Shown here piece after piece: positions 1 to 8,367 of a stretch of 64,000 nucleotides of DNA. Both the position numbers and the translations under genes were made by a program. Numbering within the stretch: the first letter of the stretch is position 1; every line of letters starts with the position of its first letter. The notes under the pieces are model-generated. The model ran no database searches and was not told where the DNA came from. It was given only the letters and a program-made list of their open reading frames with translations. The stretch lies in the NCBI RefSeq assembly GCF_000332335.1, contig NZ_KB235948.1, positions 169,769-233,768 on the forward strand. The letters run 5' to 3'. The stretch comes from Kamptonema formosum PCC 10802. GTDB lineage: Bacteria; Cyanobacteriota; Cyanobacteriia; Cyanobacteriales; Oscillatoriaceae.

Positions 1-189
1 CAACCGGTACGATTGAGCCGGCAACCGGTACGATTGAGCCGGCAACCGGTACGATTGAGCCGGCAACCTATACGACTGAGCCGGCAACCGGTACGATTGA
101 GCCGGCAACCTATACGACTGAGCCGGCAATCTATACGACTGAGCCGGCAACCGGTACGATTGAGCCGGCAACCGGTACGACTGAGTAAC
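1..189. repeat. 21-bp tandem repeat, nine units, open at the window edge
   Basis: Nine direct units of 21 bp follow each other without gaps. Variants are CAACCGGTACGATTGAGCCG(G) and a form with CTATACGACT in the middle. Because 21 is a multiple of three, a forward frame stays open from base 1 to about 207 and reads as a basic heptad repeat, RLSRQPV. This could be the tail of a gene cut by the window edge or a noncoding minisatellite. No start codon context supports a gene beginning inside it. Confidence 0.9.
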
Positions 190-205
190 CCACCCCACAC
201 CACAT

Positions 206-240
206 TATAGCAGTATGCACTTAGATTAAGACATTAGATC
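206..240. repeat. Solitary end of the TATAGCAG MITE-like family
   Basis: The sequence TATAGCAGTATGCACTTAG followed by ATTAAGACATTAGA matches, in reverse orientation, the right ends of the elements at 53274-53481, 58344-58506 and 63355-63526. Only one end is recognisable here, so it looks like a truncated copy. Confidence 0.5.
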
Positions 241-346
241 GAGAGGGCACGGAGGGAAGGGAGCATCCCGTTTTTGCAAAGACGGGCATTGGGGATTGGG
301 GATTGGGCAGTGGGCGATGGGGCATTGGGCAAAAGCTGTCAGTCTT

Positions 347-423
347 CCCCATGCGCCATGCGCCATGCCCCATGCGCCATGCGCCATGCGCCATGCGCCA
401 TGCGCCATGCGCCATGCGCCATG
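347..423. repeat. Heptamer (STRR-like) repeat
   Basis: About eleven near-perfect tandem copies of the heptamer GCGCCAT (one variant has CCCCAT). They follow looser GGGCATTGGG and GGGATTGGG units from about 285. Short tandemly repeated heptamers of this kind are a known feature of filamentous cyanobacterial genomes. Similar tracts are at 13362-13391 and 24655-24720. Confidence 0.85.
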
Positions 424-565
424 CCACTAAGCTCTACAACTGAGCCGGAGACGCTTCCAATTCACCAGTATATTGATTTGGTTTCACTGAGACTGCGCTC
501 AAAATCACCGGTGCAGAAGTTCAGTGAAATCGATCTGTCAAACATCCGTGAAGGGAAAGTTAAAC

Positions 566-1228
566 ATGACGAGTTATATTCCCAGACCTGATTCAGAATT
601 TAACAGCTGGCAAACTAATTTTGCCAGTTACCTGAGCGGCAATCTGGAAGATTTGGGATTGACTGAGGAGCAGATAGCTCCCATCCCGGAGGCGCAAAAT
701 AAATGGCTTTCCGCTTATAATAATCATATTGCCGCACAAGCGGCTGCGGAAAGTGCCTGCCAGAATAAAGAGGACACCCGCAAAGCGTATCAGGAAGCCC
801 TGCGACGGCTGGTGAAGCAGTTGCAGGCTAGCCCTGAGGTGACGGATGCGCAGCGGATGGCGTTGGGGATTACGGTGCGGGAGGCGAGCAAGAGGGCGGT
901 TGGGGTGCCGGTGGCTCGCCCTTTGGCGCGGGTGGATGCTAGCGATCGGCTGCAGCACACTATTCATTTTGTGGGTGAGGATACGCCAACGCGCAGAGCT
1001 AAGCCGGCGGGGGTGATGGGTTGCGAACTGTGGGTAAAAATCGGGGGAGCACCGCCGGCAGATCCCAGTGAACTGACCTTTTTGGGGCTAGATACGGCGA
1101 CTCCTTATGTGGCGAAGTATGCGGGGGAACATTCCGGCAAGATAGCGCATTATATGCTGCGCTGGGTGAGCACCCGGGGAGATAGAGGACCTTGGAGCCA
1201 GACGGTGAGCGCCATGATTCCGGCATAA
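566..1228 (+). CDS. Hypothetical protein, helical N-terminus and beta-sandwich-like C-terminus
   Basis: A 220-residue soluble protein. I chose the ATG at 566 because GAAGGGAAAG lies just upstream; an in-frame ATG at 524 has no such site. The first ~110 residues are predicted helical (Ala/Gln/Glu-rich, QAAAESACQNKEDTRKAYQEA). The last ~100 residues contain alternating hydrophobic strands with CELWVKIGG, LTFLGLDTATPY and HYMLRWVSTRGDRGPWS. That half resembles a fibronectin-III-like or other beta-sandwich fold, which would fit a surface or phage/contractile-structure-associated protein. There is no signal peptide. It stands alone, so context gives no clue. I do not recognise a characterised family, and the domain reading is inference only. 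Confidence 0.75.
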   Translation: MTSYIPRPDSEFNSWQTNFASYLSGNLEDLGLTEEQIAPIPEAQNKWLSAYNNHIAAQAAAESACQNKEDTRKAYQEALRRLVKQLQASPEVTDAQRMALGITVREASKRAVGVPVARPLARVDASDRLQHTIHFVGEDTPTRRAKPAGVMGCELWVKIGGAPPADPSELTFLGLDTATPYVAKYAGEHSGKIAHYMLRWVSTRGDRGPWSQTVSAMIPA

Positions 1229-1328
1229 GGGAAGAAAAACTGCTAGGGTGCGTTCCTCGTTCCCAGCTCAAGCTGGGAACGCCTATTTGGAGGCTCTGCC
1301 TCCTTGCAACCACATGCAAATTAAAAGG

Positions 1329-1814
1329 CTAGCGCTGGAACCACGCCGTCAGCGCCACTGCCAGCCCATCTGCAGCGTCATCGGGTTTGGGAATGTGCTC
1401 CAAATTCAACTCCCGCGCCACGGCTTGCTGCACCTCGTACTTATCTGCATTGCCGTAGCCGGTGAGCGCTTGCTTGATTTGCGGGGGGCTGAATTCCACG
1501 AGGGGCAATTTGTGTTGCGCCAGCACCAGCACCATCACGCCGCGCGCCTGCGCCACCAAAATGGTATTCCCCATTTGGTGGAAAAACAGTTTCTCGGCTG
1601 CAACCAGGTCAGGCTGTATCTGGTCAATTAAGGTGTGTAAATCTTCGTAGATGGTGCAAAGTCGCTGCCCAATTTCCTGCTTTGCCGGTGTTTGAATGAC
1701 GCCAAAATCTATGGCGGAAACGGAGTGAGCCCCTGCGCTATCAGTCTGGCAGGAAATCACCCCAAATCCTAGAGTGGCTAACCCCGGGTCTAATCCTAGA
1801 ATTCGTTTCTCCAT
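1329..1814 (-). CDS. ruvC: Crossover junction endodeoxyribonuclease RuvC
   Basis: RuvC is the Holliday-junction resolvase that acts with RuvAB in recombinational repair. The 161-residue length is typical. The four acidic catalytic positions are present: D9 in ILGLDPG, E74 in LVAAEKLFF, and D146 and D149 in [10 protein letters not shown]. The conserved Gln/Lys-rich stretch [20 protein letters not shown] is also present. The start is the ATG at 1814 directly before [10 protein letters not shown]. The frame runs further upstream into the 3' part of chlI, but that extension lacks family similarity. chlI lies 70 bp upstream on the same strand, so the two could be cotranscribed. RuvC and ChlI are functionally unrelated. 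Confidence 0.96.
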   Translation of the reverse strand: MEKRILGLDPGLATLGFGVISCQTDSAGAHSVSAIDFGVIQTPAKQEIGQRLCTIYEDLHTLIDQIQPDLVAAEKLFFHQMGNTILVAQARGVMVLVLAQHKLPLVEFSPPQIKQALTGYGNADKYEVQQAVARELNLEHIPKPDDAADGLAVALTAWFQR

Positions 1815-1884
1815 TGTTTTTCGGTGCCAGCCTTTTGGGACAGGCGAGACGCCTGTCCTGCGCCGGATTTGAGAGGGGGGTGGG

Positions 1885-3000
1885 CTAGCGCTTGCCGGCA
1901 GCTGCGGGCTTGGTATCTTCGGGTTCGGCGAGTCCAAACACCCGGCAGAAGACTTTCTCAACTTTGTAACCGGAATCGATGGATTCGAGGGGGTCTTTGC
2001 GCAGCCGGTGCCGCAGACACATGAGGATGACGCGGCGGATATCATCTACTGTCACTTCCGTGCGACCTTCCAGAGCCGTTAGGGCTTTGGCGGCGCGGTT
2101 TGTCACCAAATCGCCCCGCAACCCATCGACATCGAGTTCGGAACAGACTTGGGAAATTTGCACGCGCAGGTCGTAGTCAATTTGAACGGATTTCAGCAAA
2201 TTTTGGGCGCTGACAAGCTTCTGTTGCAGTTCGTCTTGCTGGTGCTGGTGCTTGTTGAGATACTCCAGGGGATTTTGGTCAAAACCGGAGCGCTCTTCGA
2301 CAATTTGCACGCGAAGCGCCGGCTCTTTCACCGTGCGGATTTCGCAGCACAAGCCGAAGCGGTCGAGCAACTGCGGTCGCAGCTCGCCTTCTTCGGGGTT
2401 TCCCGATCCGACTAGCACAAATCGAGCCGGGTGTCTGACAGAAATCCCCTCCCGCTCTACTGTATTCCAGCCCGATGCGGCGGAGTCGAGAAGCACGTCT
2501 ACCAGGTGGTCGTCGAGCAGGTTCACTTCATCAATGTAGAGAATGCCCCGGTTGGCTTTGGCGAGGAGTCCCGGTTCAAACGCTTTGACGCCTTCAGAAA
2601 GGGCTTTTTCTATGTCAATGGTGCCGCAAACGCGGTCTTCGGTGGCACCCAAGGGCAGGTCTACCATTGGGACTTTTTTCTGGACAGCCGGCACCTCTTC
2701 GAGTCCCGCCAGCCTTTCGCGCACGTCATCGCTCATTAAGTCTGGGTCGCTCGGGTGGCTGTTGAAGGGGTCATCCGCCACGACCTCGATTTCGGGCAGC
2801 AGGTCTGCTAGCGCCCGGATAGTGGTAGATTTGCCGGTGCCGCGATCCCCCATGATCATCACCCCGCCTATTTTGGGGTCAATCACATTCAGCAGCAGCG
2901 CCAGTTTCATCTCTTCCTGCCCAACAATGGCAGTGAAGGGAAAAACGGCGCGACGGGCGGTTAAATTCAGGGCAGGGGGGGCTGTGGCGGTGAGAGTCAC
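1885..3000 (-). CDS. chlI: Magnesium chelatase ATPase subunit I
   Basis: ChlI is the AAA+ motor of the three-subunit magnesium chelatase (ChlI, ChlD, ChlH), which inserts Mg2+ into protoporphyrin IX at the first committed step of chlorophyll synthesis. The 371-residue protein shows [16 protein letters not shown], Walker [10 protein letters not shown] at about residues 51-59, Walker [18 protein letters not shown], and the sensor segment [23 protein letters not shown]. Translation appears to begin at a GTG (codons for VTLTATAPP), with AGGA six bases before it. An ATG is not available at the conserved N-terminus. The partner gene chlH is in this window at 40-44 kb, but chlD is not. Confidence 0.97.
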   Translation of the reverse strand: MTLTATAPPALNLTARRAVFPFTAIVGQEEMKLALLLNVIDPKIGGVMIMGDRGTGKSTTIRALADLLPEIEVVADDPFNSHPSDPDLMSDDVRERLAGLEEVPAVQKKVPMVDLPLGATEDRVCGTIDIEKALSEGVKAFEPGLLAKANRGILYIDEVNLLDDHLVDVLLDSAASGWNTVEREGISVRHPARFVLVGSGNPEEGELRPQLLDRFGLCCEIRTVKEPALRVQIVEERSGFDQNPLEYLNKHQHQQDELQQKLVSAQNLLKSVQIDYDLRVQISQVCSELDVDGLRGDLVTNRAAKALTALEGRTEVTVDDIRRVILMCLRHRLRKDPLESIDSGYKVEKVFCRVFGLAEPEDTKPAAAGKR

Positions 3001-4518
3001 GAGAATTCCTAGGGCTTAAGCATCCTTGATTACCGCTTTTTATTGTGCCACACTAGGCGCTCACTTTTGTCCCTCCCTCGGGAAGATTCCCGGATGCGCT
3101 TATCTGCAAAAAAAAGTGGTAAAATCCACAGGGAGATATTTTATAGCCCGTGCCGGTCTGTCGCGCAGTTCTCGCAGACCGGCGATCTGAGAAATGCCGG
3201 CACTCGCGCCAGCGGTCTGAACAGCGAAGCGGCCTGAAGGCCAGAATTAAGAAACTGGAGAAAATCCCATCCGGTTAATTTATAGCATAAATATTAGTCC
3301 GCGCAGGCGGACTTCGCCTGTATAGCGGCAGAATTTATTCTGCCGTATAACAAGCATACAGCCGGATAGAATCCAACTGACGCCGCAATGGCCACGGGGT
3401 TTGACTGCCGGGGGTCCGGGGGAGCGGACAGCACTGTCCCGATTTTCGCTGTCCCCGTCACCGGCAGGGGCGATGGCATCTGGATGGCCAGCCGGCAAGG
3501 GACGGGTGCGGTTTCGGTGGCCAGACCTAAGACTAGCCCGACAGGGAATTGTACCGATTGTAGCCGGCAATACAGCAAAGTTGGCGATTGTTTGGTTTAA
3601 TCGCCACAAAGTGCTTGTGAAAGTGCAGGTGGCGCAAGCAGTATGGCCAGGAGAATCGGTGGCCTTGCTGGCGATACCTGACTCGCCGCAGGCGATGAAG
3701 CGCTGCGATCTGGAAAAGTTTAGTGCTGGGATTTTGTGGGAGAAGTGCCGGCTACTATATATATGGCTGCGCAAGGCTGAGATAGCCTCCACCTCCGGCG
3801 CGCCGCCCGTGGAGACGGTGCGGTTGCGGGAGCGCGTGCCTGAACATCAAAGTCCGAGCTGCGAGAGGAATGTTTTGCATGCGCCAGCATAGAATTTTTT
3901 CTATGCTGAACTTGGAATAGCACTGGTGCCACAATAAACTAGCTCAGTCAAGGCCAGAAAAACAGCTCCAGCTGAAGTCAATTCCCCACAGCGTCAAAAA
4001 CAGCGGTCATGTCGAGCCGGCGGTTTCTTCAGTCCCCCTCTATCCAAGACCGGCATCGGAGGACAGCCAGAATCGGAGACAAGGAATGGCGCTCACTCAG
4101 GAAATCTTCTCTCGCGCGCAAGACTTGCGCCCCAATAGATAGGGCTGAATATGTTCCTGATTGGGGAAAGAATTTGTTTCGGGGCTTTTGGGTTTTTGTA
4201 GCTTGCGATCCCCCTCCCTCTTGATTTATCCTAATAAATGGAGTTACAATTTACTTCAGCCAGCCTTTCCTAGGCAAGGCAAAATTGGCAAATTGCCAAG
4301 ACAGTCAGCTTACAAAAATTTTATGATAGAATTTATGTGACGAGAGCGTGGCACCGGCATGCAGTCGGATTTGGACTCCCACAAGACCGAATCATTAGGG
4401 GTGCAGTGTGTTGGCACCTGAACCGAGCTGCAGGAAGGCACTCTTGAGCTTTACCGCAGCAAGGGAACGCTGTTCAACCGGAAATTATATCAGCTCAAAT
4501 CCAGAAAGAGGTAAAAAA
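3001..4518. other. Gene-poor spacer between chlI and the histidine kinase
   Basis: This 1.5-kb stretch has no gene I can support. It holds fragments of the dispersed palindrome family (GTCCGCGCAGGCGGAC near 3297, then a GGCAGAATTTATTCTGCC hairpin near 3325). A plus-strand frame at 3401-3892 contains a plausible-looking segment (LARQGIVPIVAGNTAKLAIVWF), but it has no ribosome-binding site and overlaps other open frames. It may be a decayed gene. The last ~200 bases before 4519 are AT-richer and probably contain the kinase promoter. Confidence 0.5.
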
Positions 4519-5640
4519 ATGGCTGCCCGTAAAATCCTCGTAGTAGAAGACGAATTTCTGGTAGCAAAATACTTGCAATTTAGATTGCCAAAGTTGGGCT
4601 ATCATGTGGCCGGTGTGGTTTCCTCCGGTGAGGCAGCGCTTGAAAAAGCCGCAGAAGCCCTGCCGGATTTAGTTTTGATGGATATTAACCTAAAAGGAAG
4701 AATGGACGGAGTGGAAGCGGCGGGGCAAATCCGCACTTGTTTTGATATTCCCGTTGTTTATCTAACGGCTTGCGCCGATGAGCAGACCTTGAACCGAGCT
4801 GGGGGTTCAGAACCTTTCGGCTATCTCCTCAAACCTTTTCAGGACAAACAATTACAAACAACCATCGAAATTGCCCTGCGCCGGCATCAGGCAGAAGCCA
4901 GACTCAGGAGCGGGTTGGAAACGGCAGAAAAACTCAGAAAAGAAGCCGAAGAAATCAGCGAAAAAAAAACGCGCCATCTCTCCATCGCCTCCCACGAGTT
5001 GCGCAACCCCCTGACGACGATTTTACTTTCTGCCGAAACGCTGGCATTTAACCTGGACCGGTGGGACGATCAGAAAAAACGGCGATATCTTCATTTCATT
5101 CAAGGCGCTGCCGAAAATATGAGCCAGGTTATCGAGGATGTTCTCGTGATAGGGCGTGCGGAAGCAGGTAAACTGGAGTTAAAACCGGCACTGCTGGAGC
5201 TAGAAAATTTCTGCCGCAATTTGGTGGAAGAGTTGCTGCTGGGGAGCAGCAAACAGCACCGGATCATTTTTACCCGCACCGGCACCCATGGCGCTGCGGT
5301 GATGGACAAACAGCTGCTGCGGCAAATCCTAATGAATTTGCTGTGCAACGCCATCAAATATTCCCCCACCGGCAGCACCATTAATTTTACCCTAAATTAT
5401 CAGCCTAGCCGTGCTGTGTTTCGGATTCAAGATGCCGGGATCGGCATCCCCCCGGAAGAAATGCACCGGCTGTTTGAACCGTTCTACCGCTGCAGCAATG
5501 TGAACAGCATTTGTGGGAACGGGCTCGGTTTAGCCATCGTCAAAAAAGCCGTGGAGTTACACCGGGGTGAAATCGCTGTAGAGTCGGAAATAGGAGCCGG
5601 CACCACCTTTACTGTGACGATCCCCCTGAATGGGGGGTAG
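4519..5640 (+). CDS. Hybrid response regulator-histidine kinase
   Basis: A 373-residue cytoplasmic two-component protein with a receiver at the N-terminus. The REC domain spans residues ~5-120, with the acidic pocket VVEDE, phospho-acceptor D55 (LVLMDINLKG), T83 and K106 (YLLKPF). A short coiled coil (~122-152) leads to the HisKA dimerisation helix with H159 in SIASHELRNPL. The HATPase domain follows with N-box NLLCNAIKYS, G1 DAGIGIP, F-box FEPFYR and G2 GNGLGLAIVKK, so all kinase motifs are intact. There is no membrane segment or sensor domain; input probably arrives by phosphorylation of the REC domain. The start ATG at 4519 has AGAGG seven bases upstream. It is a lone gene with no adjacent regulator. 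Confidence 0.93.
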   Translation: MAARKILVVEDEFLVAKYLQFRLPKLGYHVAGVVSSGEAALEKAAEALPDLVLMDINLKGRMDGVEAAGQIRTCFDIPVVYLTACADEQTLNRAGGSEPFGYLLKPFQDKQLQTTIEIALRRHQAEARLRSGLETAEKLRKEAEEISEKKTRHLSIASHELRNPLTTILLSAETLAFNLDRWDDQKKRRYLHFIQGAAENMSQVIEDVLVIGRAEAGKLELKPALLELENFCRNLVEELLLGSSKQHRIIFTRTGTHGAAVMDKQLLRQILMNLLCNAIKYSPTGSTINFTLNYQPSRAVFRIQDAGIGIPPEEMHRLFEPFYRCSNVNSICGNGLGLAIVKKAVELHRGEIAVESEIGAGTTFTVTIPLNGG

Positions 5641-5678
5641 GGGAATAAGCCGTTATTTTTACCGCAGATGCGCGCAGA

Positions 5679-5763
5679 TATAGAGGTTCTCAGTTGGATG
5701 AACTGCTGAAACCCGGTTTCTTAAAGAAACCGGGTTTCTCAGTACCATAAGAGAAACGCTATA
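5679..5763. repeat. MITE-like element, TATAG/CTATA family, degenerate copy
   Basis: An 85-bp element with imperfect terminal inverted repeats: left TATAGAGGTTCTCAGTTG, right AGAGAAACGCTATA. At its centre is the perfect hairpin GAAACCCGGTTTC-TTAAA-GAAACCGGGTTTC. A better-preserved copy is at 14308-14405. It lies between the converging kinase gene and the EEP gene at 5784, so the hairpin may also work as a bidirectional terminator. Confidence 0.7.
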
Positions 5764-5783
5764 AACGCAGACAGCACCAGCAT

Positions 5784-6905
5784 TCATCTGCGGGCATTCT
5801 TGAACTTCTGCGGGATAAATTCCTTGGGGAGACTTGGGGGAAAATTACTTAATAAGAGTTCCGCTCCCACCGGCAGATGCTCTGAACCCGCTGCCGGCAG
5901 AACCTTCGCCGAGAGCGATCCCCAGTGCGGAGAATGCCAAATATAGTCAATCCTAACCAGGGGAACGCTTAATTTCCAGCTAAACTTTTTCAGGATGAAA
6001 TTCAGATCCCAGCCGTCAGGCCAAGTAAAGCCAAAGCCCAATCCTGCTGTGCGGAAAGCATCTCGCATGACAGCACTCAACTCATGGTAATCTTGAGACT
6101 GATCTGTCATATTAAAGTCGCCGGCGGCAATCACCGGCAGCGTTTCTTTCTGGACTCTCGCCACTAAATCTTTAATCTCTGCCGAACGATCTGCGTACTC
6201 GTAAGCGGGAACTGTAAGAAAAGGTAAAATTTTATGGGGGCGAATCCAAGGCGAGATGGTTGAAATATTGTAAACAGCAACGCCTTGCCGGTTAATTTGG
6301 ATGACAGCTCGTTGCTGAACTTCTTGATGACCGGCCAGGTGTATAATTTCGGAATACAGGATAGGGGATTTGCTGAGAATGGCGGCTGGCGGCTGGCCAA
6401 ATTGGTACGGGTAGGATGCTTTGAGCCAGACAAAAGCTCTTTGGGTGTGTTTGAGAACAATTTCTTGCAAAAAAATGAGATCGGGTTGCTCCTGCTGAAT
6501 CAGGTTCGCCAAAGTTTCCGAGCTGGTTTTATACCAGCCGCAGTTTAGAGACAAAACCTTGATGCTGGGGGCACCACTTGCAGCAGCCGGCTGGGGGGAA
6601 AAATAGGTGAGGTGCAGCCAACCCAGGAGCCAGAGGCAAGCCACAGATGAAACTATGGCAAACCAGCGTTTCCTGATGATAAATAATGCTAGAATGGGCA
6701 GGAGTAAAATCGGAAATAAAATCCAAGGAACAAACGTGCCGGCAAAGGCAACCGGCCACAGCCTGTCCCAAAATAGCAGTCTCAGAATCAGATAGCTGGC
6801 AATCAGTCCTGAGTAGGTGCAGGCGAGCAGTTGCGCAGTTAGCTGCAAAAGCCGGTAAAGCTTAATTCGAGCTATTAGTCTGTCCAGGATTGAGCTCATC
6901 TTCAT
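5784..6905 (-). CDS. Membrane-anchored endonuclease/exonuclease/phosphatase family protein (copy 2)
   Basis: A 373-residue protein with three predicted membrane helices in the first ~100 residues (LIASYLILRLLFW, WILFPILLLPILALFII, FAIVSSVACLWLLGWL). An EEP (DNase I-like) domain facing outward follows. Family motifs are present: LSLNCGWYKTS, DLIFLQEIVLKHTQ, PVIAAGDFNMTDQSQDY, VRIDYIWHS and the terminal SEHLPVGAEL with the catalytic His. Members hydrolyse phosphodiesters in nucleic acids, sphingolipids or inositol phosphates; the substrate cannot be told from sequence. The start lies only four bases after the stop of its tandem paralogue at 6910, so the pair is one operon. The high similarity suggests a local duplication. 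Confidence 0.88.
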   Translation of the reverse strand: MKMSSILDRLIARIKLYRLLQLTAQLLACTYSGLIASYLILRLLFWDRLWPVAFAGTFVPWILFPILLLPILALFIIRKRWFAIVSSVACLWLLGWLHLTYFSPQPAAASGAPSIKVLSLNCGWYKTSSETLANLIQQEQPDLIFLQEIVLKHTQRAFVWLKASYPYQFGQPPAAILSKSPILYSEIIHLAGHQEVQQRAVIQINRQGVAVYNISTISPWIRPHKILPFLTVPAYEYADRSAEIKDLVARVQKETLPVIAAGDFNMTDQSQDYHELSAVMRDAFRTAGLGFGFTWPDGWDLNFILKKFSWKLSVPLVRIDYIWHSPHWGSLSAKVLPAAGSEHLPVGAELLLSNFPPSLPKEFIPQKFKNARR

Positions 6906-6909
6906 TTCT

Positions 6910-7974
6910 CTAAAATTCCTCGCGCTTTAATAACGATCCCACTTGCGGGAGCATCTGCAGTTCTGCCCCCACCGGCAGATGCTCTGAACCGATTGCCGGT
7001 AAAACCTTGGCTGATTTAGCCCCCCAGTGCGGAGAGTACCAAACATAGTCAAGCCTCACCAGGGGAAAGTTTAATTCACCGTTTAACTTTTGATTAAATA
7101 AATTCAGATTCCATCCGGAAGGCCAAGTAAAGCCAAAACCCCATCCTGCTGTTCGGAAAGCATCTCGCACAACGGTTTTCAAATGATGGTAGTCTTGAGA
7201 CTGTTCTGTAAAATTAAAGTCGCCGGCGGCAATAACCGGAAGCGTTTCTTTTTGGAGTCGCCGCACTAAATCTTTAATTTGTGTCGGGCGTTCGGGAAAA
7301 TCGTAAACTGGGATGGTGAGGGAAGGCAAAATTTGCTGCTTGCGAATCCACGGGGGTGTCGTTGAAATGTGATAAAGAACGACATCTTGCTGGTTGATTT
7401 CGATAAGAGCTCGTTCCTGTGGTTCCTCCCAAGCGCCCAGATGTAAACCTTGGAAAGAGCGAATGGGATATTTGCTCAGTATGACGTGGTACTCGCGACC
7501 CCCGTGGTATGGGTATAATTCTGCCAACTTAGAGAAGACAGCTTGGGTGTCATTTCCCCCAATTTCTTGCAAACAAATGAGGTCTGGGTTTTCCGACTGA
7601 ATTAGATTAATCAAAGCTTCTGGTGATTTGGTATGCCAGCCGAAGTTTGCAGAAAAAACCTTAACGCTGAGCGGGGAGTTACTGATATTAGCCGGCTGGG
7701 GAGAAAAGTAGGTGACGTGCAGCCAACCCAGCAGCCAAATGCAAGCCACCGATGAAACAATTGCGAACCAGCGTTTCTTTATGAACAAGAATGCTAGAAT
7801 GGGCAGGAGGAAAATTGGCAAGAAAATCCAAGGGACAAAATCACCGGCAAAAGCAACCGGCCACAGCCTGTCCCAAAATATCAGTCTGAGAATCAGATAG
7901 CCGGCAATCAGTGCTGAGTAGGCGTAGGCGAGCAGTTGAGCAATTAGCTGCAAAAATCGGGAAAGCTTAATCAT
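6910..7974 (-). CDS. Membrane-anchored endonuclease/exonuclease/phosphatase family protein (copy 1)
   Basis: A 354-residue paralogue of the next gene downstream, with the same plan: three N-terminal membrane helices, then an EEP domain with VKVFSANFGWHTKSPE, DLICLQEIGGND, PVIAAGDFNFTEQSQDY, VRLDYVWYSPHWG and GSEHLPVGAEL. The catalytic Glu, the Asp/Asn pair and the terminal His are all present, so both copies look active. It is the promoter-proximal gene of the pair. The ~390-base spacer upstream presumably holds the promoter. The two proteins differ mostly in the loops between core motifs, which could reflect divergence in substrate. Confidence 0.88.
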   Translation of the reverse strand: MIKLSRFLQLIAQLLAYAYSALIAGYLILRLIFWDRLWPVAFAGDFVPWIFLPIFLLPILAFLFIKKRWFAIVSSVACIWLLGWLHVTYFSPQPANISNSPLSVKVFSANFGWHTKSPEALINLIQSENPDLICLQEIGGNDTQAVFSKLAELYPYHGGREYHVILSKYPIRSFQGLHLGAWEEPQERALIEINQQDVVLYHISTTPPWIRKQQILPSLTIPVYDFPERPTQIKDLVRRLQKETLPVIAAGDFNFTEQSQDYHHLKTVVRDAFRTAGWGFGFTWPSGWNLNLFNQKLNGELNFPLVRLDYVWYSPHWGAKSAKVLPAIGSEHLPVGAELQMLPQVGSLLKREEF

Positions 7975-8367
7975 AGCGCGGTTTGCAATAGCTTCCTATT
8001 AGTGGTGTGGGGACAAAAGACGGGATAGCGCTCAAATAAGATTAACGTGAAATAGTGGCTTCCCTGAAGAGTCCAGGCATGAGACTTATCCCTTACCCAC
8101 TGCCCTGCTCTTTTAATTTATACATATTTCAGGCTGTAAACAGTGATTTCAATCTGAATGATAAATGAATATACTCACCGAGGTGGTGTGATACATATCA
8201 CAAGTAGGGTGCGTGATAGATGCTAAGCTGTTTTGCTTTTAATTTGCTTTCCCTTGAAAGGGGGCGGAGCCTCCATAAGCGCGTTCCCAGGCAGAGCCTG
8301 GGAACGAGATCGTAGGGGTGGAAGGGATAAATTAAATGCGCCATAGCTGATCGGGCACCCGACTCCT
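7975..8367. other. Spacer with a dispersed inverted repeat
   Basis: No gene is visible. The right half carries a palindromic dispersed element, GCGTTCCCAGGCAGAGCCTG followed by GGAACGAG, at about 8280-8308. Versions of it recur near 1254, 17052, 20811, 39975 and 56780. The left half should contain the promoter of the EEP pair (minus strand). Confidence 0.5.

Noticed and set aside
3401-3892. Open frame with a partly protein-like sequence
   Set aside because: No ribosome-binding site, competing frames on both strands, and repeat-derived flanks. I could not defend it as a gene, so it is only mentioned in the spacer note.
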